Shown: positions 31,368-32,077 of the stretch, piece after piece
Position numbering within the stretch: the first letter of the stretch is position 1
How the letters are laid out: each line of letters starts with the position of its first letter
Origin: CAYVCG01 sp964449985
Lineage (GTDB): Bacteria; Bacillota; Clostridia; Lachnospirales; WRAX01
Assembly: GCA_964449985.1 (NCBI GenBank)
Contig: CAYVCG010000017.1
Coordinates: 1 to 32,077, forward strand
Length of the DNA stretch: 32,077 nucleotides
Direction of reading: 5' to 3'
The notes under the pieces: model-generated
Seen by the model: only the letters and a program-made list of their open reading frames with translations
Databases searched by the model: none
Told to the model about the DNA's origin: nothing
Translations under genes and position numbers: made by a program

Positions 31368-32077
31368 ATGAGTATTTCTTATAATAAATTAAAAATGTTT
31401 TTCGTGATGATTTTGGCGTTTGTTGCCATAAACTGTGTAACTTTGATGGCGGAGGAACAGGCTCTTTTGGATTATGTAACTGTTGACCGCGTTAATTTTA
31501 GAACTGGGCCATCAAAAGATGATGCTATCATCGTAACAATTGAAAGAGGAACGGCTGTTAAAGTTTCTTCATATGTTGAGAACGGTTGGAGCACAGTTGT
31601 TTATAATGAAAAAACGGGTTATATATTTTCTGAATATATAGTTACAAAAGAGGCTTATGAAGCTGCTAAAGTTTCCTCACCGAATTCGGAAGTCGAACTT
31701 CTGGATTGGTGGTCTGAAGCAAAAGGTGTAATAACAATTGGCGCAGATATTAAAGTTTATGACGTTCGGTCTGGGCTTACATATTATATTAGAAGCTTTT
31801 CAAACGGAAACCATGCAGACGTTGAGCCAATAACAAAAGAAGATACCGCAATAATGAAGAAGACTTACGGCGGTGTTTGGTCCTGGGATGCTCGCCCTGT
31901 GCTTGTTACGATTAACGGAAGAACGCTTGCTGCTGCTATAAACGGTATGCCTCATGGCGGCGGAGTTAATGGAAACAATGGTATGAGTGGCCAAGTATGT
32001 TTGCATTTTAAAAACAGCACAACACATAACGGAAATAGATCATACGAAAAGGATTTGCAGGCTGCAGTAATGGAAGC
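31368..32077 (+). CDS. Secreted SH3-domain protein with uncharacterised C-terminal domain (partial)
   Basis: The reading frame is open to the right edge, so about 236 residues are seen and the end is missing. An N-terminal hydrophobic segment (MFFVMILAFVAINCVTLMA, about 10-28) is a signal peptide. Residues of about 36-101 are a bacterial SH3 domain (VTVDRVNFRTGPSKDDAIIVTIERG, then GWSTVVYNEKTGYIFSEYI), usually a wall-binding module. From about residue 115 there is a second domain with IKVYDVRSGLTYYIRSFSNGNHADVEP, WSWDARPVLVTINGR, AAINGMPHGGG and GQVCLHFKNSTTH. Its spaced HG, C-x-HF and TH residues recall a metal or catalytic site, but I do not recognise a named family. It resembles C-terminal domains of clostridial wall proteins of unknown function. 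The ATG at 31368 follows AAAGGA by 11 nt. Confidence 0.75.
   Translation, partial: MSISYNKLKMFFVMILAFVAINCVTLMAEEQALLDYVTVDRVNFRTGPSKDDAIIVTIERGTAVKVSSYVENGWSTVVYNEKTGYIFSEYIVTKEAYEAAKVSSPNSEVELLDWWSEAKGVITIGADIKVYDVRSGLTYYIRSFSNGNHADVEPITKEDTAIMKKTYGGVWSWDARPVLVTINGRTLAAAINGMPHGGGVNGNNGMSGQVCLHFKNSTTHNGNRSYEKDLQAAVME

Overview
The window looks like a draft chromosome piece from a low-GC, Gram-positive anaerobe of the Bacillota, most likely class Clostridia. The pointers are AT-rich DNA, strong GGAGG-type ribosome binding sites with frequent TTG starts, the mbl-flgF-flgG gene order, YlxM ahead of Ffh, a YgiQ radical SAM protein, and a Cys/Gly-rich protein that could belong to a spore coat. 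Species cannot be told from the sequence. Two runs of exactly 100 N interrupt it. Each is flanked by the same 55 bp on both sides, so both look like scaffolding artefacts over contigs that really overlap. Joining them restores two intact genes.

Layout: (1) 1-2020: the end of a YgiQ-family radical SAM gene, then threonine synthase. (2) 2326-5389: mbl (MreB-like cell-shape filament) with two flagellar rod genes and a FlgJ-type rod-binding protein, all apparently one transcript. (3) 5626-13804: two large secreted multidomain glycosidases, a GH78 alpha-L-rhamnosidase and a GH29 alpha-L-fucosidase. Each has its own terminator; the fucosidase has a clear promoter and the rhamnosidase only a weak candidate. 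This is the accessory part of the window. No sugar transporter, regulator or intracellular catabolic gene accompanies them. (4) 13909-17500: the conserved ylxM-ffh-rpsP-khpA-rimM-trmD translation and secretion cluster, with a strong internal terminator before rimM and without the usual rplS at the end. (5) 17532-18208: a small Cys-rich protein and an alkyltransferase-like protein that lacks the acceptor cysteine. (6) 18274-20826, minus strand: yigZ-yebC-diguanylate cyclase. (7) 20959-24023: a three-gene operon of a radical SAM/helix-hairpin-helix protein, its DUF4130-type partner and a membrane-anchored zinc peptidase. (8) 24122-27397: a secreted CAP-domain protein, a zinc-dependent phospholipase C-like protein (minus) and a DUF4097 envelope-stress-type protein. 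(9) 27456-30273, minus: two FAD-dependent oxidoreductases. (10) 30739-32077: the Cys/Gly-rich protein (minus) and a divergent secreted SH3-domain protein cut by the window end.

Most of the window is ordinary core genome. The least understood parts are the radical SAM/DUF4130/peptidase operon, the GH78/GH29 pair with its upstream palindrome, the alkyltransferase-like protein, and the last two genes. I found no CRISPR array, tRNA, rRNA or insertion sequence, and nothing that can be claimed as a wholly new system from sequence alone.
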